NCBI GenBank assembly: GCA_964436635.1
Contig: CAYTDM010000006.1
Coordinates: 1-64,000, forward strand
Length of the DNA stretch: 64,000 nt
Source: DASRQK01 sp964436635
Lineage (GTDB): Bacteria > Bacteroidota > Bacteroidia > Sphingobacteriales > Sphingobacteriaceae
Direction of reading: 5' to 3'
Numbering within the stretch: the first letter of the stretch is position 1; each line of letters begins with the position of its first letter. The notes beneath the pieces are model-generated. The model made no database searches, had not been told where the DNA came from, and worked only from the letters and a program-made list of their open reading frames with translations. This document shows, piece after piece, positions 26,138-35,239 of the stretch. The position numbers and the translations under genes were made by a program.

Positions 26138-26229
26138 CTTGTCTTTCTTATAATTTCAAATATAGGTAAATCAGGATATATTTTCGTTTCCACAGATGGA
26201 CTGCCATCGTTTTTTTTTATGTTTGTAGT

Positions 26230-27507
26230 ATGAATGTGTTACTATTAGGATCCGGAGGTCGTGAATCGGCCTTTGCTTGGAAATTGAGCCAAAGCGAGAA
26301 ACTTACTCAACTTTATATCGCTCCAGGAAACGCTGGAACGCATCTTTATGGAAAAAATGTGACCCTAATGCCGACTGATTTTGATGAAGTTGCCAAATTC
26401 TGTCTATCGCATGCGATCGAAATGGTCGTTGTCGGCCCAGAAGAACCCTTAGTGAAAGGTATACACGATTATTTCTTAGCGAACGATGATTTGAAAAACA
26501 TTCCTGTTATTGGCCCCCAAAAATTAGCGGCCCAATTAGAGGGAAGCAAGGATTTTTCTAAGCAATTCATGCAACGTCATTCCATCCCTACTGCGGCATA
26601 CCGTTCCTTTAACCAAGCTACGCTGGAAGAAGGCTTGGCCTATTTAGATACCCAAAAAGCCCCAATTGTATTAAAAGCAGACGGTTTAGCGGCAGGCAAA
26701 GGCGTATTAATTTGCCAGTCCATTGAAGAGGCGAAAACGGAATTAACTGCGATGATCGCTGACGCAAAATTTGGTGCTGCGAGCAATACGGTCGTGATCG
26801 AAGAATTCTTATCGGGCATTGAACTTTCAGTGTTTGTATTAACGGACGGTCAATCCTATAAATTATTACCCTCTGCGAAAGATTACAAAAGAATCGGAGA
26901 AAAAGACACCGGCTTAAATACGGGCGGTATGGGCTCTGTTTCTCCAGTGCCTTTTGCGGATAAAGATTTTCTTCAAAAAGTAGAAGAACGCATTGTGAAA
27001 CCGACCATTCATGGATTAAAAGCAGATGGCATTCCTTACAAAGGGTTTATTTTCATAGGACTGATGAACATGAATAATGAACCTTATGTCATCGAATACA
27101 ACGTACGCATGGGGGATCCGGAAACACAAAGTGTATTGCCAAGAATCGAAGGGGATTTATTAGACTTACTTCAAGGCGTAGCAGAAGAAAATTTGGCTGA
27201 GCGTTCATTTTCTGTCTCCAATAAAACCGCTGCCACCATTGTGATTGTGTCCGGTGGCTATCCAGGTGATTACGAATCCGGAAAAGAAATCGCAAACCTG
27301 AACAACGTGAAAGACACCCTCGTTTTCCACGCTGGGACCAAGCAAGTTGGGGATGAAATTGTGACTGCGGGTGGGCGAGTTCTGGCTGTCACGGCGATTA
27401 AAGACACCTTGTTCGATGCTTTACAGCAAGCCACAGCAGATGCGGGTCGTATTTATTTTGAGGGCAAATATTATCGTAGAGATATTGGATTCGATTTGAT
27501 CGACTAA
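26230..27507 (+). CDS. purD: Phosphoribosylamine-glycine ligase (GAR synthetase)
   Basis: ATP-grasp ligase joining glycine to phosphoribosylamine, the second step of purine synthesis. The 425-residue protein has the N-terminal MNVLLLGSGGRESAFAWKL loop, VVGPEEPLVKG, the ATP-grasp segment VLKADGLAAGKGVLIC (about 153-168), and NVRMGDPETQSVLPR with metal-binding residues. Length is normal. A TATGTTTG box (26218-26225) sits four bases upstream of the ATG, so the message may be leaderless. It is followed by a strong bidirectional terminator at 27536-27574. Confidence 0.97.
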   Translation: MNVLLLGSGGRESAFAWKLSQSEKLTQLYIAPGNAGTHLYGKNVTLMPTDFDEVAKFCLSHAIEMVVVGPEEPLVKGIHDYFLANDDLKNIPVIGPQKLAAQLEGSKDFSKQFMQRHSIPTAAYRSFNQATLEEGLAYLDTQKAPIVLKADGLAAGKGVLICQSIEEAKTELTAMIADAKFGAASNTVVIEEFLSGIELSVFVLTDGQSYKLLPSAKDYKRIGEKDTGLNTGGMGSVSPVPFADKDFLQKVEERIVKPTIHGLKADGIPYKGFIFIGLMNMNNEPYVIEYNVRMGDPETQSVLPRIEGDLLDLLQGVAEENLAERSFSVSNKTAATIVIVSGGYPGDYESGKEIANLNNVKDTLVFHAGTKQVGDEIVTAGGRVLAVTAIKDTLFDALQQATADAGRIYFEGKYYRRDIGFDLID

Positions 27508-27535
27508 GTCCTTAAAAAACACTTATAACCTTATA

Positions 27536-27574
27536 AAAACACCCCATGCTTTTTGGATGAGCATGGGGTGTTTT
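27536..27574. terminator. Bidirectional intrinsic terminator between purD and the DUF4625 lipoprotein
   Basis: Near-perfect stem AACACCCCATGCT / AGCATGGGGTGTT with a nine-base loop (27551-27559). It is flanked by A-run and T-run so it works on both strands, in the gap between two convergent genes. Confidence 0.9.
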
Positions 27575-27643
27575 ATTATATATAAGATTTAAACGTGCAT
27601 CTATATGACCTAAACTTTAAAAAGCTTAAATCTCAAGATGCGC

Positions 27644-28348
27644 TTATTTCTTTTGTACCGTACCAGTAGTAGAAGCCGATCTTCCTTCTTGATCTTCTAC
27701 AATTAACTCAACATTATAATCCCCTGCAGGCGCGTCATCAATGTGCGCATGCTCATGGAAATGAACGGCTGTTTGGTCCTTAGTTCTGGGTTGATCGTAA
27801 ATAAATTCCTTCTCCCAAGCAGCACCTTTGACGATTAAGACCACTCTTTTTATTTTTTTCGGAGCTACAATGTTTGCCGCCAAATGCAAATCATCGCCCT
27901 TTTGGTTTAGGCCCACTTCTAATTCATCCACATACGGCAGGGAACTATCTACGTGAATATTAAAGGTGCGTTGCTCCTTCATAACTGACCCATTATTCCC
28001 TTTAACATCTAAAACCAACACATAAGATCCTGCTTCCGTTCCACTTGGGAAAATAAATTCCTCTTCTAATTTGAAAGCGTTTTGTCCCGCATATCGTGGA
28101 GTTAAATCCATGCTAAAAGTGGAAGAGCCGTCCAAAGACTCCATTCCTAATTCTATAGATTCTAATTGTTCATCACCAAGTTGTATGTTGGCTTTGACTG
28201 GCATATTAGCTCCCAAATATCCTTCGCCCTTATTATTCTGCCCGACTTCAAGGTCGTGAATTCCTTTTCCTTTATCCGCGCAGGACACTAAAAACAGGGT
28301 TGCGAACGCAAAAATCACAAAACTTTTTCCAAGGCTAAGAAATTTCAT
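27644..28348 (-). CDS. DUF4625-type lipoprotein with two tandem units
   Basis: An exported lipoprotein of about 234 aa. The signal ends at the lipobox LFLVSC, followed by ADKGKG. Two immunoglobulin-like DUF4625 units follow: one starting IHDLEVGQNNKGEGYLGANM and one starting VDELEVGLNQKGDDLHLAAN. The second ends in HFHEHAHIDDAPAGDYNVELIV, whose His-rich strand is typical of the family and may bind metal. The function is unknown. The open frame extends to 28450, but the start at 28348 (or 28372) is chosen because a TATCTTTG promoter box lies at 28406-28399 and upstream codons would precede the transcript. Divergent from trmB. Confidence 0.8.
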   Translation of the reverse strand: MKFLSLGKSFVIFAFATLFLVSCADKGKGIHDLEVGQNNKGEGYLGANMPVKANIQLGDEQLESIELGMESLDGSSTFSMDLTPRYAGQNAFKLEEEFIFPSGTEAGSYVLVLDVKGNNGSVMKEQRTFNIHVDSSLPYVDELEVGLNQKGDDLHLAANIVAPKKIKRVVLIVKGAAWEKEFIYDQPRTKDQTAVHFHEHAHIDDAPAGDYNVELIVEDQEGRSASTTGTVQKK

Positions 28349-28398
28349 CGTTGATTTTGTGTGTGACTTCATATGGTGAAATTTAAATAAACAAAAAA

Positions 28399-28443
28399 CA
28401 AAGATAACAAACTTAGAGGACATCTCATTTATCTGTATTTTTG
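28399..28443. promoter_or_regulatory. Divergent -7 boxes between the DUF4625 lipoprotein and trmB
   Basis: Minus strand TATCTTTG (28406 to 28399) faces the lipoprotein gene. Plus strand TATTTTTG (28436-28443) faces trmB, whose ATG is 18 bases further on. The -33 partners are weak in both directions. Confidence 0.45.
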
Positions 28444-28461
28444 TGCCCAAACGAATACGTC

Positions 28462-29121
28462 ATGGGAAAAGATAAACTTAGGAAATTTGCGGAAATCGCT
28501 ACTTTTTCAAATGTCAAGCAATTGGAAGACGGCTTGGCACTCAAGGGGCAGTGGGCGGCGCAACAATTTGGGAATACCCATCCAGTGATATTAGAATTGG
28601 CATGTGGGAAAGGGGAATACACGGTAAATTTAGCCCGAAAATTTCCGAACATCAACTTTATTGGAGTCGACTTTAAAGGCAATAGAATTTGGAGAGGGGC
28701 CAAAACAGCCATCGAAGAAAACATACCTAATGTCGCCTTCCTGCGCATTCAGATTGAGAATATTTTATCCTATTTTGAAGCAGGAGAAATCTCAGAAATT
28801 TGGATTACTTTTCCCGACCCCCAGCCTCAAAAGAGCCGCATCAAAAAACGCTTAACTGCTCCCGCTTTCTTAGAAAAATACAAAGTTATCCTGCAGGAAA
28901 ACGGCGTAATGCATTTAAAAACGGATAGTGACTTATTGCACGCCTTTACGCAAGAAACCTTGGACGAGCTGGGGTATACTGTCCTTGCAAATACCACAGA
29001 TGTCTATCATTCGGAATGGTTGGACGATGTATTGAAGATTAAAACCTATTACGAGCAAAAGTATTTGGCACAAAATAAAAACATCAATTATATCCGTTGG
29101 AACTTTTCGAAACGGTCATAA
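28462..29121 (+). CDS. trmB: tRNA (guanine-N7-)-methyltransferase
   Basis: SAM-dependent enzyme making m7G46 in the tRNA variable loop. The 219-residue protein has the SAM motif LELACGKGEYTVNLA (about 44-58), the acidic IGVDFKGNRIWRG, and the family signature WITFPDPQPQKSRIKKRL around 113-130. The open frame extends to a TTG at 28441 that overlaps the promoter box, so the ATG at 28462 is chosen. The length fits Bacteroidota TrmB. dnaG begins 37 bases later and has its own -7-like box. Confidence 0.94.
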   Translation: MGKDKLRKFAEIATFSNVKQLEDGLALKGQWAAQQFGNTHPVILELACGKGEYTVNLARKFPNINFIGVDFKGNRIWRGAKTAIEENIPNVAFLRIQIENILSYFEAGEISEIWITFPDPQPQKSRIKKRLTAPAFLEKYKVILQENGVMHLKTDSDLLHAFTQETLDELGYTVLANTTDVYHSEWLDDVLKIKTYYEQKYLAQNKNINYIRWNFSKRS

Positions 29122-29158
29122 AAAAGTATCTTTACTTTTAATCAACTGAGGAATTATC

Positions 29159-31123
29159 GTGATCAAGCAAGAAGTCGTCGAAAAAATTTTGGATACCGCA
29201 CGCATTGAGGATGTCGTGGGTGCATTCGTTGACTTAAAAAAAAGAGGCGCATCTTTAATCGGATTGTGTCCTTTTCATAATGAAAAAACCCCTTCTTTTA
29301 ATGTATCCATTAGTAAAGGGATTTATAAATGCTTTGGTTGCGGTGCTGGGGGAGATTCGGTCAAGTTCATCATGGAGCATGAGCGTTATAGCTACCCAGA
29401 GGCCTTGCGTTATCTGGCCAATAAGTATCAGATTGAGATCGAAGAATCCCAATCGACTCCTGAAGAACTTTTGCATAGGGATCACCGAGAAAGTTTGATG
29501 GTAGTGACGAATTGGGCCGCAGAATTCTTTAAACGCCAACTTTGGGATACCGAAGAAGGACAAGGCATCGGCTTAAATTATTTTAAAGAGCGTGGATTTC
29601 GGGAGGATATCATTCAAAAGTTTGGGTTGGGCTATTCGCCAGAAGCCTGGAGCGCATTAGCTGATGAAGCGAAAGCGCAAGGGCATGTAGATGAATACCT
29701 GGCAGAAACCGGACTAGTGGTAGTTAAAGAGGATGGTCGCACCTATGATCGATTTCGGGGTCGAGTCATGTACCCCATTCATAATTTAAGTGGTCGCGTC
29801 GTTGGTTTTGGAGGAAGAACTCTTAAGACGGATAAACAAGTCCCCAAATACGTCAATTCCCCTGAAAGTGAGATTTACCATAAATCCAATGTGCTTTATG
29901 GGCTTTATTATGCAAAAAAAGCGATCAGTCATGCAGATCAATGTCTTTTGGTGGAAGGGTATATGGATGTCATTGCCTTGCACCAAGCGGGGATTGAATA
30001 TTCTGTCGCCTCTTCAGGGACTTCTTTAACCAGTGGCCAAATTCGGTTGATCTCGAGATACACGAAGAACGTCACCTTGTTGTTTGATGGAGATGCGGCT
30101 GGAATTAAAGCCGCCCTTCGGGGAATGGACATGCTCTTAGAAGAAGGGTTAAATGTTAAAGTGCTGCTCGTGCCCGATGGCGATGATCCAGATTCCTATT
30201 TAAAGAAACATGGTTCAGAGGCTTTTAAATCCTATTTAAGCCAATATCAAGAAGATTTTATTTCATTTAAAACGAAAGTTTTATTGGCAGATGCCGGCAA
30301 TGATCCAATCAAACGCGCGAACACCATTCGCGAGGTGGTGGAAAGCATTGCCTTGATTCCCGATCAAATTAAGGCTTCGGTTTTTATTCAAGTTTGCAGC
30401 ACTTTACTGGAAATTGAAGAACGGGTGTTACTGCACGAGCTAAATAAAATCCGAGTTGCGAATGCTCGCAAAAAACCGAAAGAAGAAGGGAAAATTGAAC
30501 GTCCTGCCAGAACCCAGGAAAGTTTGGATCCTCTTTTGGCCCCCATTCAAATAGATCTTCCAAAAAAAACCCCGGAAAAATCTGCTATTTCGCCTTCTGT
30601 TTTACAAGAAAGAGAGTTTATCCGAGTGTTATTAAACTTTGGAAAGGAAATCGCACATTGGGAGAACGCGGCAAATTTACCCGTCGCTCCACTTCTCATT
30701 AACTCGATCCAAGACATCCCGTTTGAGGACCCGATTTGTAATCGAATTTTAAAAATTTATGAGGAATATGTAAATAAGCAAGAGTTACCCGAAGACCGTG
30801 TCTTTATTTCAAATACCGACGCAGCGATTTCTGAATTGGCCATCACACTCTTATCGCCAAAGTATGAAATCAGTCCAAACTGGAACGACGATAAGAGAAA
30901 AATTTACGTCCCTCAAGAAAAAGAACACCTTCAAGAGTTGGTTTACACCACCGTATTCCGAATGAAAAAACGTTGGGTGGAAGCCCAAATGTTAGCCTTG
31001 AGGGAATCCCTAAAAACTACCAAAGACGAAACTCAGACCGAGGTATTGCTCCAAAAATATCAAGCCATGAAAGATGCGCTTAAAATAATTGGAGAGCGGC
31101 TCGGTACGATCATTTTAAAATAG
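29159..31123 (+). CDS. dnaG: DNA primase
   Basis: Makes RNA primers for replication with the DnaB helicase. The 654-residue protein has the CHC2 zinc ribbon LCPFHNEKTPSFNV...KCFGCGAGGD (about 36-66). A primase core with a TOPRIM domain follows: LLVEGYMDVIALHQAG near 263, LLFDGDAAGIKAA near 303 and DGDDPDSYL near 340. The C-terminal helicase-binding part is less conserved. The start is GTG at 29159, with GAGGA six bases upstream. A TATCTTTA box (29127-29134) suggests its own promoter. yraN starts six bases after the stop. Confidence 0.96.
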   Translation: MIKQEVVEKILDTARIEDVVGAFVDLKKRGASLIGLCPFHNEKTPSFNVSISKGIYKCFGCGAGGDSVKFIMEHERYSYPEALRYLANKYQIEIEESQSTPEELLHRDHRESLMVVTNWAAEFFKRQLWDTEEGQGIGLNYFKERGFREDIIQKFGLGYSPEAWSALADEAKAQGHVDEYLAETGLVVVKEDGRTYDRFRGRVMYPIHNLSGRVVGFGGRTLKTDKQVPKYVNSPESEIYHKSNVLYGLYYAKKAISHADQCLLVEGYMDVIALHQAGIEYSVASSGTSLTSGQIRLISRYTKNVTLLFDGDAAGIKAALRGMDMLLEEGLNVKVLLVPDGDDPDSYLKKHGSEAFKSYLSQYQEDFISFKTKVLLADAGNDPIKRANTIREVVESIALIPDQIKASVFIQVCSTLLEIEERVLLHELNKIRVANARKKPKEEGKIERPARTQESLDPLLAPIQIDLPKKTPEKSAISPSVLQEREFIRVLLNFGKEIAHWENAANLPVAPLLINSIQDIPFEDPICNRILKIYEEYVNKQELPEDRVFISNTDAAISELAITLLSPKYEISPNWNDDKRKIYVPQEKEHLQELVYTTVFRMKKRWVEAQMLALRESLKTTKDETQTEVLLQKYQAMKDALKIIGERLGTIILK

Positions 31124-31129
31124 TAAGGC

Positions 31130-31513
31130 ATGGCGAAACACTTGGAGACCGGTGCTCAAGGTGAACAACTCGCGAAAGAGCACTTATTAAAGAAGGGGTA
31201 TGTATTGCTCGCGCAAAACTGGAGGCATCAACACTTAGAAATCGACCTGATTATGCAAGATGATGACACCCTGGTTTTTGTAGAAGTAAAAACGAGAAAA
31301 AACGACCACTTTGGCGCTCCTTATGAACATGTTCTTCAAGACAAAATTCGGAAATTAGCTCGTGCAGCAAACGAATTTTTGGCAAGCAGGAAATATGGCG
31401 GAGAAATCCGTTTTGACATTGTTTCTGTAATCTACTCGGGAGCTGCTCAGCCCACAATGAATCCGGATCATGTTCAGATAGAACACATTGAAGACGCATT
31501 TTGGCCAGAATAA
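31130..31513 (+). CDS. YraN/UPF0102 family protein
   Basis: A small (127 aa) predicted PD-(D/E)XK nuclease-fold protein of the UPF0102 family. It has the N-terminal GAQGEQLAKEHLLKKGYVLLAQNWR and the nuclease-like core EIDLIMQDDDTLVFVEVKTRK (D, E and K in order). The physiological role is unsettled. It follows dnaG by six bases and is probably co-transcribed with it. Confidence 0.92.
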   Translation: MAKHLETGAQGEQLAKEHLLKKGYVLLAQNWRHQHLEIDLIMQDDDTLVFVEVKTRKNDHFGAPYEHVLQDKIRKLARAANEFLASRKYGGEIRFDIVSVIYSGAAQPTMNPDHVQIEHIEDAFWPE

Positions 31514-31583
31514 ACCAAATCGGACCTTGACCTATACTCCTCGAAATTAATTTCCCGAAAAATTAGTTAATAAAGAAAAAATG

Positions 31584-31591
31584 ATAAGTTT
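31584..31591 (+). promoter_or_regulatory. -7 box of the glutaminyl cyclase gene
   Basis: TAAGTTTG; the -33 position has TTAG rather than TTG. The predicted start is about 20 bases before the ATG at 31617, which decides that start over the upstream in-frame ATG. Confidence 0.45.
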
Positions 31592-31616
31592 GTATAGGTA
31601 TACAAAATCAATAAAA

Positions 31617-32672
31617 ATGAATAAACGACTTTTTTTCTCCTTCATTTTTCTGTCTTTTATCGGCCTAACAAGTTGTGAAACAAAAAAACAAGCCGCGCAA
31701 ATACAATTCGATGTACCTAAAGCAGGCAGCATCGTTCGAAGTGGAGAAGATTTCACAGTAAAATTAGCCATTCCAAACCAGGCGAGTGATATTGATTCTA
31801 TTGTTTATCTAATCGATGGCGCTGTACACGTAAAAGAAACGCACACAGATTCTATTCGTGTACAAACGCATACATTATCTTATGGAAACCGAGTAATCAC
31901 AGCAAAAGTATACAAACAAGGGAAAGAAACGACGATTCAAAGTAATATTGTGTATTTGCCCACGCCTGCCAATCAATACGGCTTCAAAGTCATCAACGAA
32001 TATCCACACGATCCAGAAGGATTCACGCAAGGACTGGAATACCACCAAGGGGTCCTGTATGAAAGTACTGGGCAATATGAAGGAAAATCTTCCTTGAGAA
32101 AAGTCGCATTAGAAAGCGGAAAGATTTTGCAAAAGATAAATTTAGATGCCCAATATTTCGGCGAGGGCATGACCATCGTTGATAACCGCATCATTCAATT
32201 AACTTGGATGGAGGGCAAAGGCTTTATATACAATAAAAACACCTTTGAAAAAATTGGCGAGTTCCCTTATGGAAGTTACCGTGAAGGATGGGGCTTGTGT
32301 TACGACGGGAATCGATTAATCCTGTCCGATGGCACGAACAAGTTGTATTTTCTAAACAAAGATACGTACCAAGAAGAAGGTTCTATCGCTGTCTACAATC
32401 ACCAAGGCCCCGTAAAATTCCTGAACGAATTAGAGTACATAGATGGTAAAGTGTATGCAAACGTGTATCAAAAGGACATTATAGTTGTCATCGACCCGAA
32501 TACAGGAGCGATCGAAAAGGAAATAAATTTATCCGGAATTTACCCTGAAAAAAACACCATCCCATACGACAATGAATTGAATGGCATCGCCTACGACCCA
32601 GCAAACAAACGCCTTTTTGTGACCGGCAAAAACTGGTCGAAACTTTTTGAAATCGAGCTGATCGCCCGATGA
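31617..32672 (+). CDS. Glutaminyl-peptide cyclotransferase (bacterial beta-propeller type), lipoprotein
   Basis: Converts N-terminal glutamine of secreted peptides or proteins to pyroglutamate, outside the cytoplasm. The 351-residue protein has a lipoprotein signal (FIGLTSC), a roughly 80-residue beta-sandwich, then a glutamine cyclotransferase beta-propeller with the family stretches INEYPHDPEGFTQGLEYHQG, LYESTGQYGKSSLR-type, GEGMTIVDNRIIQLTW, GWGLCYDGNRLILSDG and LNGIAYDP near the end. The open frame begins at 31581. The ATG at 31617 is chosen because a TAAGTTTG box (31584-31591) lies within that extension. Many Bacteroidota proteins have Gln after signal cleavage, which suits an envelope role. 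Confidence 0.88.
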   Translation: MNKRLFFSFIFLSFIGLTSCETKKQAAQIQFDVPKAGSIVRSGEDFTVKLAIPNQASDIDSIVYLIDGAVHVKETHTDSIRVQTHTLSYGNRVITAKVYKQGKETTIQSNIVYLPTPANQYGFKVINEYPHDPEGFTQGLEYHQGVLYESTGQYEGKSSLRKVALESGKILQKINLDAQYFGEGMTIVDNRIIQLTWMEGKGFIYNKNTFEKIGEFPYGSYREGWGLCYDGNRLILSDGTNKLYFLNKDTYQEEGSIAVYNHQGPVKFLNELEYIDGKVYANVYQKDIIVVIDPNTGAIEKEINLSGIYPEKNTIPYDNELNGIAYDPANKRLFVTGKNWSKLFEIELIAR

Positions 32673-32686
32673 AAACCCATTAGGAA

Positions 32687-34471
32687 ATGAATTTACAAAG
32701 CATCAAATATTTTGTTCGTCACCGTCAGGACATCATCGACAACGTCGCATTATATTTATGTTTATTCACATCCCTAATTACCATCATTCATTTAGGGTTT
32801 ACTCCATCCCCTAAAACCGAAAAATTATTTAGCCAAGGGATTGTAATCGCCTTTTATGTCCTATTCATTGGGAATTTTATTCGTACTGCGCTATCCATTT
32901 GGGCCGGAAAAATGTTCCATGCTAAACATTACGCAGGAATCCTAGTTTTCGCAGTTTTTTTAATCATCGCGATAACCCGCCTCATTGACCCAAAAGAAAC
33001 TTATTTCTTTGCGAAAGATGAATGGATTTATTTGGGAATTTTTTCCTTGACCCTAGCAGAAATCTCTCGCAGTTCACTTTTCTTAGATAAATTATATTTT
33101 AATCCTACCTTGCTCTTTGTCATCAGTTTTATTGGATTAGTCCTTTTAGGAGCGTTCTTATTAATGTTACCTAACAGCATACAACACGGACCACCACTCA
33201 GCTTTATCGATGCGCTTTTTATGGCCACTAGCGCCGTTTGCATCACCGGATTATCGGTCGTCGATGTTGGGCATACCTTTTCCTTTTTTGGGCAAAGCAT
33301 TTTGTTAGTCCTAATTCAGTTAGGCGGATTAGGAATCATGACCTTTACGGGCTTTTTTGGTTACTTTTTTTCAGGCGGCTTCTCATTTAAAAATCAATTA
33401 ATGTATGGCGAGATATTAGGCCAAAACAAAGTCGGGGCTGTCATTAACACCTTATTAAAAATCATCTCCGTCACCCTATTATTAGAGTTGATTGGCGCGA
33501 TACTTATCTTTTTTTCGGTTCCCAAATCCCAATTCAACACCTTTTCCGATCACGTATTTTTTTCAGTTTTTCATGCGGTTTCTGCCTTCTGCAACGCCGG
33601 CTTCACCATCGTTGAAAACGGGTTCAGCGGAACAAATTTGAAATTTAACTACGAATTCCAACTGGTATTAGTATCCTTATTTATCCTTGGCGGCTTAGGT
33701 TTTATCATTGTCTTCAATGGATACACGTATTTTAAACGTTTATTTAACAACGTATATCATCGCTTGATTCATGGACGCTCCTTTATTCACAAAGCCTGGA
33801 TAATTAGTTTCAATGCACGTTTAATGGCCTGGTCATCATTCGTACTGATTGTATTGTCTACACTCATTTTTTTAATCGGCGAATATCACCACAGTTTGCA
33901 AGAACATCAAGGATTTTTGAACAAGTTCATTGCAGCACTTTTTATGGGAAATACCTCCAGAACATCTGGATTCTCCTTAATAGAACTGAACGAATTGTCC
34001 ATGCCCATCATCATGTCTATCATGATACTTATGTGGATCGGTGCATCTCCTGGCTCTACTGGTGGGGGTATAAAAAACACGACTTTTGCCATTTCGCTAC
34101 TGAACATTATCAGTTTAGCAAGAGGAAAAGATCAACTAGAAATTTTTAAACGGAGAATCTCACAAGACTCCATTAATAAGGCGTTTGCTATTATTATGTT
34201 ATCTGTGTTAGCCATGGCTATCGCATTGATCGGCTTAACGATCACAGATGATGACAAAGCATTTCGTTCCTTGGTCTTCGAGGTTATTTCTGCTTACGCA
34301 ACCTGCGGTCTAAGTTTAGGCATTACACCCGAATTATCAGATTCGGGCAAAATGATCATAACGGCTACTATGTTTATTGGCCGGGTAGGCTTCTTAACCT
34401 TATTAGTTGCCATCATTAAAAATTATAAAAACAAGAGTTATACCTATCCAGAAGAAAAGGTACTCTTTTAA
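32687..34471 (+). CDS. Potassium uptake transporter, TrkH/KtrB-type pore subunit
   Basis: Membrane pore of a Trk/Ktr K+ uptake system, 594 aa, with an extended N-terminal membrane region (about four helices) before the conserved core. The four selectivity-filter P-loops can be seen: AVCITGLSV near 188, AFCNAGFTI near 305, NTSRTSGFS near 426 and SAYATCGLSLG near 540. GASPGSTGGGIKNTTF also matches the family. The next gene is the RCK regulator, so the pair forms one system. The start at 32687 is 14 bases after the cyclase stop. Na+ versus proton coupling cannot be read from the sequence. Confidence 0.92.
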   Translation: MNLQSIKYFVRHRQDIIDNVALYLCLFTSLITIIHLGFTPSPKTEKLFSQGIVIAFYVLFIGNFIRTALSIWAGKMFHAKHYAGILVFAVFLIIAITRLIDPKETYFFAKDEWIYLGIFSLTLAEISRSSLFLDKLYFNPTLLFVISFIGLVLLGAFLLMLPNSIQHGPPLSFIDALFMATSAVCITGLSVVDVGHTFSFFGQSILLVLIQLGGLGIMTFTGFFGYFFSGGFSFKNQLMYGEILGQNKVGAVINTLLKIISVTLLLELIGAILIFFSVPKSQFNTFSDHVFFSVFHAVSAFCNAGFTIVENGFSGTNLKFNYEFQLVLVSLFILGGLGFIIVFNGYTYFKRLFNNVYHRLIHGRSFIHKAWIISFNARLMAWSSFVLIVLSTLIFLIGEYHHSLQEHQGFLNKFIAALFMGNTSRTSGFSLIELNELSMPIIMSIMILMWIGASPGSTGGGIKNTTFAISLLNIISLARGKDQLEIFKRRISQDSINKAFAIIMLSVLAMAIALIGLTITDDDKAFRSLVFEVISAYATCGLSLGITPELSDSGKMIITATMFIGRVGFLTLLVAIIKNYKNKSYTYPEEKVLF

Positions 34472-34507
34472 TAAAAGACAAATAGAAACTCCAAACGATC
34501 AAATAAT

Positions 34508-35194
34508 ATGAAATACATCATTCTTGGGCTTGGAAATTTTGGCCGTTCTTTAGCGATTCAATTAACTGAAAGAGGGCACGAAGTAATTGGAATTGATAAC
34601 AGCATGAGCCGTGTCGAAATGCTGAAAGAAAAAATCACGCATACGATTTGTATGGATAGCACGGATGCAGACGCGATGAGTTCTTTACCACTGAAAGATG
34701 TGGACGCCGTGATCGTGGCCATCGGAGAAGATGAGGGCGCTTCCCTTTTAACCACTGCCTTATTAAAAAACCTAAAAGTAAAGCGAATCATTGGACGAAT
34801 AGTTTCTGATTTGCAACGCACGGTATTAGAAGCGATGCAAATCGATGAATACATTATGCCTGAGGAAGACGCTGCAGGTCGCCTTGCCTTGCGATTAGAT
34901 AATAAGGAAATTGTGGACTCCTTTAAAATATCAGAAAAGTACAGCATCATAGAGACCAAAGTTCCCCGAAATTGCATTGGAAAAACACTAAAAGAAGCAG
35001 ACCTGACGAATAAATATCAAGTCATCGTTTTGTCCACCCTAAAAAGCAGTTCCTATGAAAGGGAAGGCAAAACAGTCATTCAAAAGGAAGCCACTGGAAT
35101 TGCCACCTCGGACACCTTATTGGAAGAAGGGGACGTGCTCGTTTTATTTGGGGAACACCGGAATATAAACGAATTAATCCGCAGAAACGATTAA
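34508..35194 (+). CDS. TrkA/KtrA-type RCK regulatory subunit
   Basis: Cytoplasmic gating ring subunit of the preceding K+ channel-like transporter. The 228-residue protein has an RCK-N Rossmann domain (YIILGLGNFGRSLAIQL with GxGxxG, 3-19; the acidic IGIDNS and TICMDSTDADAM) and an RCK-C domain (about 140-225) with VPRNCIGKTLKEADL and DTLLEEGDVLVLFG. One RCK unit (KtrA-like) rather than the tandem TrkA of enterobacteria. It is convergent with nuoN, 45 bases apart, without an obvious terminator. Confidence 0.93.
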   Translation: MKYIILGLGNFGRSLAIQLTERGHEVIGIDNSMSRVEMLKEKITHTICMDSTDADAMSSLPLKDVDAVIVAIGEDEGASLLTTALLKNLKVKRIIGRIVSDLQRTVLEAMQIDEYIMPEEDAAGRLALRLDNKEIVDSFKISEKYSIIETKVPRNCIGKTLKEADLTNKYQVIVLSTLKSSSYEREGKTVIQKEATGIATSDTLLEEGDVLVLFGEHRNINELIRRND

Positions 35195-35239
35195 AAACGT
35201 GCCTGCGGATCAAACGCTTAAGGGGTATGAAAAAAATGG

